This document shows positions 47,243 to 56,780 of a stretch of DNA of 64,000 nucleotides, one piece after another. The notes below the pieces were generated by a model. The model was not told the origin of the DNA. It saw only the letters and a list, made by a program, of their open reading frames with translations, and made no database searches. Numbering within the stretch: position 1 is the stretch's first letter; every line of letters begins with the position of its first letter. The position numbers and the translations under genes are program-made. This DNA is from Novosphingobium album (ex Hu et al. 2023) (GTDB lineage Bacteria; Pseudomonadota; Alphaproteobacteria; Sphingomonadales; Sphingomonadaceae), in the NCBI RefSeq assembly GCF_022832385.1, contig NZ_JALHLE010000024.1, positions 54,834 to 118,833 on the forward strand, in the 5' to 3' direction.

Positions 47243-48238
47243 ATGACGCAACCGAGCCTGGATGTCATCGCCATCGGTAACGCCATCATCGACGTCATCG
47301 CCAATTGCGAAGACAGCCTGATCGAGGAGCTGGATCTGGCCCGCGGCGGCATGATGCTGATCGACGACGAGCAGGCCGGCAGCCTCTACGACGCGATGGG
47401 CCCTGCGCGTGAGATCTCGGGCGGTTCGGCCGCCAATACGCTGGCCGGCCTTGCCCAGCTCGGCGCCAAGTGCGGCTTCATCGGACAGGTCGCGCAAGAC
47501 CAGCTTGGCGATGTCTTCACCCATGATATCCGGGCCGGCGGCATCCACTTCGACGTCCCGGCCCGTCCCGGCAATCCTCCGACGGCGCGCTGCCTGATTT
47601 TCGTGACGCCCGATGGCCAGCGCACGATGAACACCTTCCTCGGCGCCTCGCACTACCTGCCCGCCGAAGCGCTCGACGAAGCGCTGATTGCCGATGCCGC
47701 GGTGCTCTATCTCGAGGGCTACCTGTGGGATCCGGAAGAGCCCCGCGCGGCCATGCGCAAGGCGATCAGCGCGGCCCGCGCCGCCGGGCGCAAGATCGCG
47801 TTCACCCCGTCGGAAACGTTCGTGATCGATCGTCACCGCGCCGATTTCCTCGACCTGATCGAGGCCGGCCAGATCGACGTGCTGTTCTGCAACGAGCATG
47901 AAATGGCCGCTCTCACCGGTGAAGAGGATTTCGAAGCCGGCATCGCCGCGCTGGCGCCGAAGATTCCGACGCTTGTTGTCACCCGCAGTGCCGATGGTGC
48001 CGTGGCCGTGGCTGGCGGCGTGCGTTCGCAGGTGGCCGCCGAGCCGATCGACAAGGTCGTCGACACCACCGGCGCGGGCGACCTGTTCGCCGCCGGGTTC
48101 CTCTTCGGCCACGTTCGCGGTATGCCGGTGCAGGACTGCCTGCGCATGGGCGCGATCTGCGCGAGCGAAATCATCTCGCACTATGGCGCCCGTGCCGAAA
48201 CGGACCTGAAGGCCTTCGTCGCAGCCCGCATGGGATAA
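47243..48238 (+). CDS. PfkB family adenosine kinase
   Basis: A 331-residue sugar/nucleoside kinase. N-terminal VIAIGNAIIDVIA, GGSAANTLAGLAQLGAKCGF and C-terminal DTTGAGDLFAAGFLFG, with catalytic Asp in GAGD. This is the adenosine-kinase-like clade of alphaproteobacteria. ATG at 47243 has AAGGA 12 nt upstream; an ATG at 47222 has no site. The DEDDh gene follows by 22 nt. Confidence 0.9.
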   Translation: MTQPSLDVIAIGNAIIDVIANCEDSLIEELDLARGGMMLIDDEQAGSLYDAMGPAREISGGSAANTLAGLAQLGAKCGFIGQVAQDQLGDVFTHDIRAGGIHFDVPARPGNPPTARCLIFVTPDGQRTMNTFLGASHYLPAEALDEALIADAAVLYLEGYLWDPEEPRAAMRKAISAARAAGRKIAFTPSETFVIDRHRADFLDLIEAGQIDVLFCNEHEMAALTGEEDFEAGIAALAPKIPTLVVTRSADGAVAVAGGVRSQVAAEPIDKVVDTTGAGDLFAAGFLFGHVRGMPVQDCLRMGAICASEIISHYGARAETDLKAFVAARMG

Positions 48239-48260
48239 ACCCGCCAGAAGGGAACGCGTA

Positions 48261-48779
48261 TTGATCTGTCCGGCGCTGATCGACTTCGAAGCGAGCTGCC
48301 TGCCCGAATACGGGCGGTCCTTTCCCATCGAAGTCGCCATCGCCCGGATGGACGGCAAGAACCACGCCTGGCTGATCCGCCCCGCGCCCGCCTGGGAATT
48401 CTGGGACTGGTTCCCGGAGGCCGAAGCGCTGCACGGCATCAGCCGCGAGCTGCTTGCCCGCGAGGGCCTGCCGCCCGCGCAGGTCGTGGCCGAGATGGCC
48501 GATTTCGTGCGCGATTGCCGCGTCTATGCCGATGCGGATCTCGATCAGTACTGGCTGGAAGTGCTGTGCCAGGCGGTCGGTGCCAAGCTGCCGTTTCCGG
48601 TGCGCTATCTGGGGGAACTGATGCAGAAGCGCGGCTATACCCGCCCGCAGGTGGTTGCCGCGCTTGAAGAGGCCAAGCGCCAGTTGCCCAAGGAACACCT
48701 TGCGCGCGAGGATGCCAAGCGGCTGGCGCTGACGGTGAAGCTGCTGTTCGACGAGCCGCCACAGGGGGTGAGTTCCTGA
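48261..48779 (+). CDS. DEDDh exonuclease-like protein
   Basis: A 172-residue protein with the RNase-T/DnaQ fold. Exo I is LIDFEAS (Asp8, Glu10), LHGISRELL follows, an acidic YADADLDQYW (Asp91-95) fits Exo II, and KEHLAREDAKRLA (His146, Asp151) fits the H-x4-D of Exo III. The short length suggests nuclease of small RNA or nucleotides; substrate unknown. TTG start at 48261, cotranscribed with adenosine kinase. Confidence 0.75.
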   Translation: MICPALIDFEASCLPEYGRSFPIEVAIARMDGKNHAWLIRPAPAWEFWDWFPEAEALHGISRELLAREGLPPAQVVAEMADFVRDCRVYADADLDQYWLEVLCQAVGAKLPFPVRYLGELMQKRGYTRPQVVAALEEAKRQLPKEHLAREDAKRLALTVKLLFDEPPQGVSS

Positions 48780-48820
48780 AGCGATTGAGCGGTCATGGCG
48801 CATCGTGCCGTTGGTCCGAT

Positions 48821-48860
48821 GTTGCAACAGGTTGCAACGCCATGTGCACGGCGTTGCAAC
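48821..48860 (+). promoter_or_regulatory. Array of three GTTGCAAC palindromes
   Basis: The perfect 8-bp palindrome GTTGCAAC occurs at 48821-48828, 48831-48838 and 48853-48860, with start-to-start distances 10 and 22 bp, i.e. about one and two helical turns. The last two form a larger inverted repeat: GTTGCAACGCC (48831-48841) and GGCGTTGCAAC (48850-48860), with an 8-nt spacer containing GTGCAC. It lies 74-113 nt upstream of the lipoprotein gene. Another copy is at 34589-34596. Confidence 0.55.
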
Positions 48861-48933
48861 TCAATTCCCCCGCTTCGTGCCACTAGACCCGGATCCACAA
48901 ACGGGATTTCCTGCCGGAGCGAGGAGACGGGTC

Positions 48934-49449
48934 ATGAATCGAGAGCGATTGACGGCCATTGCACTGTCCGCAGTGCTGGCCTCGGGGTGTTCGTCCACGC
49001 CACGGACCTTCACGCCGCAGTTGACGGCAGCGCCCGATGATAGCGCGGCCTATGAGGAAGCCTTGGCGACCTGCCAGCAGCAAAGCGTGGTTCTGGGGCG
49101 CGGGCGAACAACGGACAGGATTGCGAACGGGGCCGGGACGGCTACCGCTGGTGGAATGGTCGCTGGCGGTGCAAGCTACGGCGCGGCTGCGGTGGCCGGA
49201 GCCGTCGCGGTCGTTGCGGTTCCGGTCATGGGCGTGGTCTGGGGAATCACCAGGGCGAATCGCTCAAAAAAGGAGAGGCGAATCAAGGAGGCTTCCGGCC
49301 GCTGCCTCATGGAGCAGGGCTATACGGTGGCAAGCTGGCAGCGGGTCAAGCGACCGCGTCATGCGGAGCAGGCCAAGATCGAAGAGGCTAGACTGGAATT
49401 GCCGTTGAACGGGGAATCTTCGATTCCTAGCCCCGCAACTGTCCAGTAA
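48934..49449 (+). CDS. Glycine-rich lipoprotein, unknown
   Basis: A 171-residue predicted lipoprotein: lipobox LASGC (about residues 15-19), then DDSAAYEEALATCQQQSVVL, a glycine/alanine hydrophobic segment (GTATAGGMVAGGASYGAAA through AVVAVPVMGVVWG), and a basic tail containing RCLMEQGYTVASWQRV. The pattern (acidic Cys-containing region, glycine zipper, CLxxxGY) recurs in envelope lipoproteins. GAGGAGA at 48921-48927 supports the start. Its promoter region holds the GTTGCAAC array. Confidence 0.75.
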   Translation: MNRERLTAIALSAVLASGCSSTPRTFTPQLTAAPDDSAAYEEALATCQQQSVVLGRGRTTDRIANGAGTATAGGMVAGGASYGAAAVAGAVAVVAVPVMGVVWGITRANRSKKERRIKEASGRCLMEQGYTVASWQRVKRPRHAEQAKIEEARLELPLNGESSIPSPATVQ

Positions 49450-50332
49450 GCGTCGTGCCTTGCGTGAACGGGCTGTTCGCGCCGACCGTCAGGAACATGT
49501 CTCCGCCGCAGGCCGCTGCATCGGGGCCGACATTGCGCGTAAGGTGGTCGATCACGGCCGGATCGATATCCTCCCTGCGCGCCAGCGCATCGCCGGAAAA
49601 CAGTTCCTGGCATTGCAGGTCGTCGCGGTGCTCTTCGCCGGACAGATCGCCAATCCTTTCCAGGATGACGGGCACGGCGGCAGGCGACCGGTCTGCGTTC
49701 AGGGCAGCCATGACCAGAAGCCCGTCCAGAATATGGGCCTTGGGCAGCGGCACGCCCCTGAAGACAAGAAAGATCGGTGTTGCGCCAATCGTGTCGTAGA
49801 GCACCGAGAAGATGTTGCCTTCGGCAGGGAACACATAACCTTCGAACACCAGCCCCTGACTGCCCATACGGACCTGCAGCATGCCGTTCGCGGTGATCCG
49901 GATCATGCCGTAATCATGAAAGAACTGGCCATCCATGATGACGGAAGGCCGGGTGGTGCGCCAGAAACCCTCGTAGGTTTTGCCTCTTTGGCCGGTAACC
50001 TGCCGCGTGTGCTCCAGAAAAACCGGCGGAAGTACGGCCACATCGCTGGCATAGCCCTCAGCTGCGACTGAACTGACGGGATCCAGCCCCAGCAGACTGG
50101 CGAATGCGGTCAGGTCCCGGTCCCAGTCCGCCATCGTAAAGCTGGGCTGGCGGGATGCGATCAGTTGCGTGATGCGCGACAGGTTGTGGTCGGTCGGCTT
50201 GACAGCGCCCGAGGCCCAGCGGCCAACCAGCGACTTGTCTACGCCAAGCCCCGCCGCGACTGCAGCCCGGCTGAGAGACAAGGCCTTGAGAACAAGCCTG
50301 AACCGCGCGGAAAAGGGCGATTGCGCATCCAT
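49427..50332 (-). CDS. Helix-turn-helix regulator with unknown C-terminal domain
   Basis: A 301-residue protein. Residues 8-65 form a Cro/CI-like HTH: FRLVLKALSLSRAAVAAGLG, VDKSLVGRWASGAVKPTDHN and LSRITQLIAS. The large C-terminal part (YEGFWRTTRPSVIMDGQFFH, VFEGYVFPAEGNIFSVLYDT) could sense a ligand, but I recognise no family. The ATG at 50332 is chosen because it starts the HTH; an extension to 50437 would run over the operator. It converges on the lipoprotein gene, overlapping 23 nt. A palindrome lies 34 nt upstream. Confidence 0.75.
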   Translation of the reverse strand: MDAQSPFSARFRLVLKALSLSRAAVAAGLGVDKSLVGRWASGAVKPTDHNLSRITQLIASRQPSFTMADWDRDLTAFASLLGLDPVSSVAAEGYASDVAVLPPVFLEHTRQVTGQRGKTYEGFWRTTRPSVIMDGQFFHDYGMIRITANGMLQVRMGSQGLVFEGYVFPAEGNIFSVLYDTIGATPIFLVFRGVPLPKAHILDGLLVMAALNADRSPAAVPVILERIGDLSGEEHRDDLQCQELFSGDALARREDIDPAVIDHLTRNVGPDAAACGGDMFLTVGANSPFTQGTTLTGQLRG

Positions 50333-50365
50333 TTCTGATGAGGGAACACATTTGTCCACGCAATG

Positions 50366-50375
50366 CAATGCATTG
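50366..50375 (-). promoter_or_regulatory. Palindromic operator candidate
   Basis: A perfect 10-bp palindrome CAATGCATTG, part of a longer CAATG/CATTG repeat tract (50361-50375), lies 34-43 nt upstream of the HTH gene. Position suits autoregulation. Confidence 0.4.
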
Positions 50376-50400
50376 TATCGCGTGCTGGTCAGCGCCCTGA

Positions 50401-50880
50401 TCAGCTCCCCGTAACCGCCTGCAGTTTCGCCAGACACTCCGCCTTGCGCTTGTCGCGAGCACCGGCGATGTCCTGCGCGACCTTGCCGGGCAGCGCGCAG
50501 TCCTTCGCCGGGCGCACCGGGTGCTTCGCGCGGCAGCCGCGTTCGGTGGTGAACCAGTCGTCGGCGCAGTCCTCGTAGGCCGCCTGATCTGCGTCGCGCA
50601 GGCTCTGGCAGCTGCGTGTCCAGCGTTGCTTGTAGGCGAGTTCGGCGAAGTTGACGCAGTCGTCGTAGTCGACTTGCGCTGCCTGCACCCGCCGGGCTTG
50701 GTCGGCCAGCGCCTTAGTCTGCTTGTCTGCCGTTGCCTGCTTCTCGTTCATCGCCTCTGTCTGATGGCGAATGTCCTGCGACGGCAGGTAGATACCGTAA
50801 TAAAAGCCTACGCCGCCGCCCGCGAGCAGCGCGCCCAGGGCCAACGAGAGCTTGAGGATGGCGTCGGCGTGCCTAGTCAT
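50401..50880 (-). CDS. Single-pass membrane protein with coiled coil, unknown
   Basis: A 159-residue protein: one N-terminal membrane helix (LSLALGALLAGGGVGFYYGIYL), a helical heptad-like region (EKQATADKQTKALADQARRV) and a Cys-rich tail (YDDCVNFAELAYKQRW, EDCADD, ERGCRAK, AECLAKL) that could be periplasmic with disulfides. Overlaps the purD stop (ATGA). No family recognised. Confidence 0.7.
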   Translation of the reverse strand: MTRHADAILKLSLALGALLAGGGVGFYYGIYLPSQDIRHQTEAMNEKQATADKQTKALADQARRVQAAQVDYDDCVNFAELAYKQRWTRSCQSLRDADQAAYEDCADDWFTTERGCRAKHPVRPAKDCALPGKVAQDIAGARDKRKAECLAKLQAVTGS

Positions 50881-52157
50881 CAGTCCTGTTCGCGGGCCAC
50901 TTCGCGCCAGCCGATGTCGCGGCGGCAGAAGCCGCTCGCAAAGTCGATCGCATCGACTGCCGCATAGGCCCTGGCCTGTGCTTCGGTTACCGAAACGCCG
51001 CGCGCGGTCACGTTGAGCACGCGCCCGCCGCTGGCGACAAGCTGGCCATCCTTCAGCGCGGTGCCCGCGTGGAAGACCTTGGCACCGCCCGCTTCGGCAG
51101 TCGCGATACCGTTGATTGCGCCGCCCTTCTCGGGGGTGCCGGGATAACCGTTTGCCGCCATGACCACGGTCAGCGCGGTATCATCCGAAAAGCGCGGCGG
51201 CTCGATCGCGCCGAGGCGGTTCTCGGCGCAGGCGTGGAGCAGCTCGACCAGATCCGATTCGAGCCGCAGCAGCATCACCTGGCATTCGGGATCGCCGAAA
51301 CGGCAGTTGTACTCGATCAGCTTGGGGCCTTCGCGCGTCAGCATCAGACCGAGGAACAGCACGCCGGAATAGGGCATGCCTTCGTCCGCCAGCGTCTTCA
51401 CGGTGGGGGCGATGATCTTCGTCATCGCTTCGGCTTCGAGAATCGGCGTGAGCACCGGGGCGGGGCTGTAGGCGCCCATGCCGCCGGTGTTGGGGCCGGT
51501 ATCGCCGTCGCCCACGCGCTTGTGGTCCTGCGCCGAGGCGAAGGGCACGATGGTGGAGCCGTCGGTGAGCGCGAAGAAGCTGGCTTCCTCGCCTTCGAGG
51601 AACTCCTCGATCACCGCTTCCGCGCCGGCTTCACCGAAGCGGCCCGCGAAGATGTCACGCACGGCTTCCTCGGCTTCGGCCATGGTCATGGCGACGGTGA
51701 CGCCCTTGCCGGCGGCGAGGCCGTCGGCCTTGATCACTACGGGCGCGCCGAATTTGGCGAGTGACGTCATGGCGTCAGCCTCGGTGGAAACGCGCACATA
51801 GCCGCCGGTGGGGATGTTTGCGCGGGCGCACAGGTCCTTGGTGAAGCCCTTGGAGCCTTCGAGCTGGGCCGCCGCCCTGCTGGGGCCGAACACGGCAAAG
51901 CCCTTGTCGCGCAGGGAATCGGCAAGGCCGTCCACCAGCGGCGCTTCGGGGCCGATGACCACGAGGCCGATCACGTTTTCCTCGCAGAAGGCGATCACGG
52001 CGGCGTGGTCGGCGGCGTCGAGCGCGATGCAGGTGGCATGTTCGGCAATCCCCGGATTTCCGGGGGCAGCCCAGAGCCTATCGCAGAGCGGGGATTGCGC
52101 CAGCTTCCAGGCCAGCGCATGTTCGCGGCCGCCCGAGCCCAGAAGAAGGATGTTCAT
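50880..52157 (-). CDS. purD: Phosphoribosylamine-glycine ligase
   Basis: A 425-residue GARS enzyme of purine synthesis. The N-terminal [19 protein letters not shown] is diagnostic; the ATP-grasp core includes [26 protein letters not shown] and [13 protein letters not shown]. The start is 5 bp from the xseA start on the other strand; the stop overlaps the next minus-strand gene. Confidence 0.96.
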   Translation of the reverse strand: MNILLLGSGGREHALAWKLAQSPLCDRLWAAPGNPGIAEHATCIALDAADHAAVIAFCEENVIGLVVIGPEAPLVDGLADSLRDKGFAVFGPSRAAAQLEGSKGFTKDLCARANIPTGGYVRVSTEADAMTSLAKFGAPVVIKADGLAAGKGVTVAMTMAEAEEAVRDIFAGRFGEAGAEAVIEEFLEGEEASFFALTDGSTIVPFASAQDHKRVGDGDTGPNTGGMGAYSPAPVLTPILEAEAMTKIIAPTVKTLADEGMPYSGVLFLGLMLTREGPKLIEYNCRFGDPECQVMLLRLESDLVELLHACAENRLGAIEPPRFSDDTALTVVMAANGYPGTPEKGGAINGIATAEAGGAKVFHAGTALKDGQLVASGGRVLNVTARGVSVTEAQARAYAAVDAIDFASGFCRRDIGWREVAREQD

Positions 52158-52162
52158 TTCCC

Positions 52163-53656
52163 GTGCCTTTCAATGACGACGAATACGATGATGGTCGTTC
52201 GGGGGGGCTGGTAGCGAAGCAGGGCGCCGGGGACAACGCTGCCCCGCTCTCGATCAGCGAGATTTCGGCGATTCTAAAGCGCACGGTGGAGGACCGCTTC
52301 GGTTTCGTGCGCCTGCGCGGCGAGCTTTCTGGGGTGAAGCGGGCGGCCTCGGGCCACCTCTATTGTGCGCTCAAGGACGACAAGGCGGTGATCGACGGCG
52401 TGATGTGGCGCGGCGGCGCCCAGCGTCTTGCCTTCCGGCCCGAGGACGGGATCGAGGTGATCGCCACTGGCAAGCTGACGACCTATCCGGGCCGTTCGAA
52501 GTATCAGATCGTCATCGAGACGATGGAGATCGCGGGCGAGGGCGCGCTGCTGGCGCTGCTCGAAAAGCTGCGCGCGCGGCTTGCGTCAGAAGGGCTCTTC
52601 GCGCCCGAGCGCAAGCGCGCCCTGCCGTTCCTGCCCGGCGTGATCGGCGTCGTGACGTCACCTACCGGCGCGGTGATCCGCGACATCCTCCACCGTCTCG
52701 CTGATCGCTTCCCCAGCCGGGTGCTGGTCTGGCCGGTCCTGGTGCAGGGCGAGGGAGCGGCTAGCCAGGTGGCCAACGCGGTGCGCGGCTTCTCGGCAAT
52801 TGCGCCCGGCGGTCCGGTGCCGCGCCCCGATGTGGTGATCGTCGCGCGTGGCGGCGGTTCGATCGAGGACCTGTGGAGCTTCAATGAGGAGGCGGTGGTG
52901 CGCGCGGTGGCCGAATCGGCGATTCCGGTGATCTCCGCCGTCGGGCACGAGACCGACACCACCCTGTGCGACTATGCTGCCGACCGCCGCGCACCCACGC
53001 CCACCGCCGCCGCCGAAATGGCCGTGCCGGTGCGGGGCGAACTGATGGCGCAGCTCGACGAATTCGCGCTGCGCAAGCGCCGCAGCGTGGTGCGGCCGAT
53101 TGTGCTGGGCCGCGAACGGCTGGAAGCGCGCGTGCAGCGCCTGCCCAGGCCCGAGGCGATCCTCGCGGCCAAGGCGCAGAAGCTCGATGAACTCTCCGAC
53201 CGCCTCCGCCGCGGGTTGCAGGATCAGGAACGCGCCAAGCGCGAACGGCTCGGCCAGACGGCGGCGAAGCTCTCACTTCCCCTGTTGCGCCAGCGCGTTT
53301 CGGCGAGCAGCGAGCGCCTCGAACGCGCCGGACTGACGCGCATTGTTCTTGATCGCCGGCTTGAGCGCGCTCGCGCTGCTGTGGCACCAATAGACCGCGT
53401 ACTGCCGCAATTGGATCCTCGCCTGCCGCTCCAGCGCGGCTATGCGCTTGTCACCACGCCTGAAGGGAAGGCTCTGACCAGCCGCGAGCGGGCCGCTCAG
53501 GAAACCGCGCTGGTCCTCGAATTCCGCGACGGCAAGTTGCCGGTCACGACCGGTTCAGGCGGGGAAGGGCATAGTCCGCCGCCGACGCCCCCACCGCCCG
53601 CCCGCAAGCCGGTTCGCGTGAAAGCGCCGGAATCGCGGCAAGGCGATTTGTTCTGA
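52163..53656 (+). CDS. xseA: Exodeoxyribonuclease VII large subunit
   Basis: A 497-residue nuclease subunit. OB-fold ([25 protein letters not shown]), then the conserved block [59 protein letters not shown], and a long coiled-coil. It ends in a Pro-rich tail. GTG start (52163) fits the acidic N terminus typical in the order. XseB is not adjacent. DUF2093 follows. Confidence 0.95.
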   Translation: MPFNDDEYDDGRSGGLVAKQGAGDNAAPLSISEISAILKRTVEDRFGFVRLRGELSGVKRAASGHLYCALKDDKAVIDGVMWRGGAQRLAFRPEDGIEVIATGKLTTYPGRSKYQIVIETMEIAGEGALLALLEKLRARLASEGLFAPERKRALPFLPGVIGVVTSPTGAVIRDILHRLADRFPSRVLVWPVLVQGEGAASQVANAVRGFSAIAPGGPVPRPDVVIVARGGGSIEDLWSFNEEAVVRAVAESAIPVISAVGHETDTTLCDYAADRRAPTPTAAAEMAVPVRGELMAQLDEFALRKRRSVVRPIVLGRERLEARVQRLPRPEAILAAKAQKLDELSDRLRRGLQDQERAKRERLGQTAAKLSLPLLRQRVSASSERLERAGLTRIVLDRRLERARAAVAPIDRVLPQLDPRLPLQRGYALVTTPEGKALTSRERAAQETALVLEFRDGKLPVTTGSGGEGHSPPPTPPPPARKPVRVKAPESRQGDLF

Positions 53657-53682
53657 CCGGCTGGCTTTGCTAGGAAATGCCC

Positions 53683-53886
53683 ATGCTCATGTCTTCCACC
53701 GACCGCCCCGCAAAGCTCAGCTATGGCCCCAACGGCTTCCGTGTGCTCAGCCCCGGCCATTTCGTGACCTGCGCCGTGACGGGTGAACCGGTGCATCTCG
53801 AAGTCCTGCGCTACTGGAGCGTGGACCATCAGGAAGCCTACGCCACCGCCGAGGTCGCCACCCGGCGGCTGCTCGGACAGGTATGA
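53683..53886 (+). CDS. DUF2093 family protein
   Basis: A 67-residue protein: AKLSYGPNGFRVLSPGHFVTCAVTGEPV and LRYWSVDHQEAYATAE are the DUF2093 pattern. Three nearby ATGs are in frame; that at 53683 has AGGA 7 nt upstream. Function unknown; it is conserved after xseA in this group and overlaps the M23 gene (ATGA). Confidence 0.85.
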   Translation: MLMSSTDRPAKLSYGPNGFRVLSPGHFVTCAVTGEPVHLEVLRYWSVDHQEAYATAEVATRRLLGQV

Positions 53887-54767
53887 GGCTGCGCGCCTTT
53901 ACGCTCGTATCGCTGTCCACGATCGCCACTGCAGTTCTTGGCAGCGTGCTGGCGCTGACGGGCGGTGCCGGCAGTCCGGCTCATGCCGCGCCGCCGCAGG
54001 CCGGCGCCGCGCATCTTGCCTATTCGGGCGAACTGACGCAGGGCGGCTGGATTCGCGGAACAGTGCCGGAAGGAACGAAATCCCTGTCGCTGGATGGCCA
54101 GCCCGTCGCGATTGCGCCGGACGGCGCATGGTTTGCCGCATTCGATCGTGATGCAGGGCGGACCGCCAGGCTGGCGATGACAGCTGCCGATGGCGGCGTA
54201 ACCACGCAACCCATCACGATTGCGCCTCGCGCCTGGAAAATCGAAAACATCAACATTCCCCGCAAGCCGGGAGGCCCTACCGAGGCGTTCATGGAACTGC
54301 GGCGGCCGGAACTCGCACGCATTCAGGCGGCCCGGGCCCTGCAGACGGAAGCTCAGGGTTGGCGGGAGCATTTCATCTGGCCGGTCAAGGGCCGCATTTC
54401 CGGCAGGTTCGGTTCACAACGGATCTATCGCGGGGAGCCGGGCAGCTATCATTCGGGAATCGACATCACATCGGGCGCCAGCGGCACGCCGTTCGTGGCA
54501 CCTGCGGACGGGGTGGTGATCCTGGCGGCGGACAAGCCCTTTACGCTCGAAGGAAATCTGCTGATGCTCGATCACGGCATGGGGCTCAACAGCGCTTTCC
54601 TGCACTGCTCGCAAATCCTCGTGAAGGAGGGCGATCACGTGAAGCAGGGGCAGGTGATCGGCCGGATCGGCATGACCGGGCGTGCGACCGGCCCGCACCT
54701 GCACTGGTCTATCAAGTGGGAGAATGCGCGGCTTGATCCTCTGCTGTTCACCGGGCCGATGAATTGA
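53883..54767 (+). CDS. M23 family metallopeptidase (short form)
   Basis: A 294-residue exported peptidase. Signal peptide ending PAHAA, an Ig-like region (LTQGGWIRGTVPEGTKSLSL), then the LytM/M23 domain with WPVKGRISGRFG, YHSGIDITSG (His, Asp) and ATGPHLHWSIKWE (His-x-His). All zinc ligands are intact. Probable peptidoglycan endopeptidase. Coupled to DUF2093. Confidence 0.92.
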   Translation: MRLRAFTLVSLSTIATAVLGSVLALTGGAGSPAHAAPPQAGAAHLAYSGELTQGGWIRGTVPEGTKSLSLDGQPVAIAPDGAWFAAFDRDAGRTARLAMTAADGGVTTQPITIAPRAWKIENINIPRKPGGPTEAFMELRRPELARIQAARALQTEAQGWREHFIWPVKGRISGRFGSQRIYRGEPGSYHSGIDITSGASGTPFVAPADGVVILAADKPFTLEGNLLMLDHGMGLNSAFLHCSQILVKEGDHVKQGQVIGRIGMTGRATGPHLHWSIKWENARLDPLLFTGPMN

Positions 54768-54823
54768 CGGAAATGATTTTCCGGCAAGCATGCGGCACCG
54801 TGGCAACGCCCTAGGAGCGCACG

Positions 54824-55834
54824 GTGCGCCGTTCCATCATTTTCCTGCTGCCGCTTCTGGTCTTGCTGGCATTTACGTGGATGCGGTCTCCCCGGCCTGC
54901 TTGGGGCCGCCATGACCTTAGCATTCGCATGGTTCCACAGGCGATGCCTTCGAAGAGAATCCTGGCCTCCTATCTGGGGCCGTTCCGGTTCGAAGGGGGC
55001 TGGCAGCTGCGCTCGCGCAACATGCGCTTCTATGGCTACTCCTCTATGGTCCCCCAACCGGACGGCCGCATCTGGGCCTTCAATGATGCCGGAGGATACG
55101 TCAGGTTTTCTCCGCCCGGCACGATGCCCTCAACGCCCCAGGTAGCCGAGATCACGTTTACCGGAAGTGGCCAGGAGAAGATATATCGCGATGTCGAGGC
55201 CACCGTGCATGACCCTGCCACGGGCCGGTACTGGCTCGGCCTCGAGGGAGGCAATCAGATTGTCCGCCTGAACGCCCGTCTGGCCGAGGACGCGCGCGTT
55301 TCGCCGGCGGCGATGGCCGCCTGGGGCGACAATACCGGCCCGGAAGCGATGGCGCGGCTGCCCGACGGGCGTTTCGTGGTGATTCGCGAGACTCCGCGGT
55401 CGCTTTGGGGCGACCGCTTGCACGAGGCCGTGCTGTTCGATGGCGACCCCATCAAGCACCGCGACGGACACAAGATTATGTTCGACGGACCGGACAATTT
55501 CTCTGTCGTCGATATGGCGCTGCTGCCTGACGGCCGCGCGCTCATTCTCATGCGGCGCTTGCTCTGGCCGCTGCCGATGCGCTTTGCCGGGCGAATCGTG
55601 ATCGCCGACACGGCGCAGATCCGGCCGGGCAAAGTCTGGCACTCGACGCCACTGGCTGCGCTTGCGTCGGTGCTTCCAGTCGACAATTTCGAGGCGATCG
55701 GCGTGGTGCCCGGGGCAGACGGCAGGATTACCGTCTGGCTGATGTCCGACGACAACAGCATGCGCATCTTGCAGCGCACGTTGCTCTGGAAACTGTCAGT
55801 CGATCCGAAGCGACTGCCCTGGCCAAGGCGCTGA
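54824..55834 (+). CDS. Esterase-like/phytase-family exported protein
   Basis: A 336-residue protein with an N-terminal membrane segment or signal (about 4-18). The rest resembles the Phytase-like (PF13449) beta-propeller: GYSSMVPQPDGRIWAFNDAG, YRDVEATVHDPATGRYWLGL, EAMARLPDGRFVVIRETP and DMALLPDGRALILMRR. Periplasmic; the activity is not proven. GTG start. Confidence 0.82.
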   Translation: MRRSIIFLLPLLVLLAFTWMRSPRPAWGRHDLSIRMVPQAMPSKRILASYLGPFRFEGGWQLRSRNMRFYGYSSMVPQPDGRIWAFNDAGGYVRFSPPGTMPSTPQVAEITFTGSGQEKIYRDVEATVHDPATGRYWLGLEGGNQIVRLNARLAEDARVSPAAMAAWGDNTGPEAMARLPDGRFVVIRETPRSLWGDRLHEAVLFDGDPIKHRDGHKIMFDGPDNFSVVDMALLPDGRALILMRRLLWPLPMRFAGRIVIADTAQIRPGKVWHSTPLAALASVLPVDNFEAIGVVPGADGRITVWLMSDDNSMRILQRTLLWKLSVDPKRLPWPRR

Positions 55835-55922
55835 ATGCTGACACACGAAAAGGCGCACAGCTGCTGCTGCACGCCCATCGTTGGCTAACCTGACCGGCCC
55901 TTCCTGCGAAGGGCCCGGAAAA

Positions 55923-56207
55923 TCAGGCGGCCTGCTTCTTCTTGAGCTCGCGCTTCACCTTGAGGGCGCGCTGCGAAAGCTTAGCATCCGAAGCCTTGAG
56001 CAGCCAGTTGTCGAGACCGCCGTTGTGCTCGACCGAGCGCAGGCCGTGGGTAGAAACGCGGAACTTGAAGCTGCGCTCCAGAGCTTCCGACATAAGCGTC
56101 ACGTTCTGCAGGTTGGGCAGATAGACGCGCTTGGTCTTGTTGTTGGCGTGGCTGACGTTGCAGCCGACCTGGCGGCTCTTGCCGGTCAGTTCGCAGATGC
56201 GGGACAT
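55923..56207 (-). CDS. rpmB: 50S ribosomal protein L28
   Basis: A 94-residue L28: [60 protein letters not shown]. The ATG at 56207 fits the conserved start and GAGAG lies upstream. A GC-rich inverted repeat (55894-55918) follows the stop but lacks a T-run. Confidence 0.97.
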   Translation of the reverse strand: MSRICELTGKSRQVGCNVSHANNKTKRVYLPNLQNVTLMSEALERSFKFRVSTHGLRSVEHNGGLDNWLLKASDAKLSQRALKVKRELKKKQAA

Positions 56208-56321
56208 GTCTACTCTCGCTCGAAAAAATCTGTTGCCGTTTGTACGGGAAGGCGCGCCCTTACCGATTCCCCCCTGCAAGGTCAAGTTGCATGGCGGAAT
56301 TCAGCGCGCTAGCGCATCACC

Positions 56322-56777
56322 ATGAGCAAATGGCCGCTTCCCGAATACATGCAGATGGCTCTGGCGCAAGCGCGCGAAGCTGCCGATTCGGGCGAAGTGC
56401 CGATCGGCGCGGTGGTGGTGAAGGACGGAAAGGCGATCGCCACCGGCCGCAATGGCCCGCGTGAACGTCACGATCCTACCAGCCACGCCGAAATCGAGGC
56501 GATTCGGGCCGCGGCCCGGGCGCTTGGCAACGAACGGCTCGAGGGCTGCGAGCTGTGGGTGACGCTGGAGCCCTGCGCGATGTGTGCGGGCGCCATCGCC
56601 CACGCGCGAATCGCCCGGCTTTACTACGGCGCGTCAGACCCCAAGGGTGGGGCCGTCGAACATGGCGCGCGGGTGTTCGAGCATGAGCAGTGCCTGCACC
56701 GGCCGGAAGTCTATCCGGGAATCGGCGAGACCGAATCGGCAGAGCTGCTACGAGGCTTCTTCCGTGAACGTCGCTGA
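56322..56777 (+). CDS. tadA: tRNA-specific adenosine deaminase TadA
   Basis: A 151-residue deaminase making inosine at the wobble base of tRNA-Arg. Zinc ligands and proton shuttle are in TSHAEIEAI and LEPCAMCAGAI; KGGAVEHG lies after them. Length typical. It stands divergent from rpmB and 3 nt from the convergent RNase T2 gene. Confidence 0.94.
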   Translation: MSKWPLPEYMQMALAQAREAADSGEVPIGAVVVKDGKAIATGRNGPRERHDPTSHAEIEAIRAAARALGNERLEGCELWVTLEPCAMCAGAIAHARIARLYYGASDPKGGAVEHGARVFEHEQCLHRPEVYPGIGETESAELLRGFFRERR

Positions 56778-56780
56778 GCT

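Noticed and set aside
46646..48439. 597-codon minus-strand frame opposite adenosine kinase
   Set aside because: It covers the PfkB gene and part of the lipoprotein gene in the wrong frame; no domain seen.
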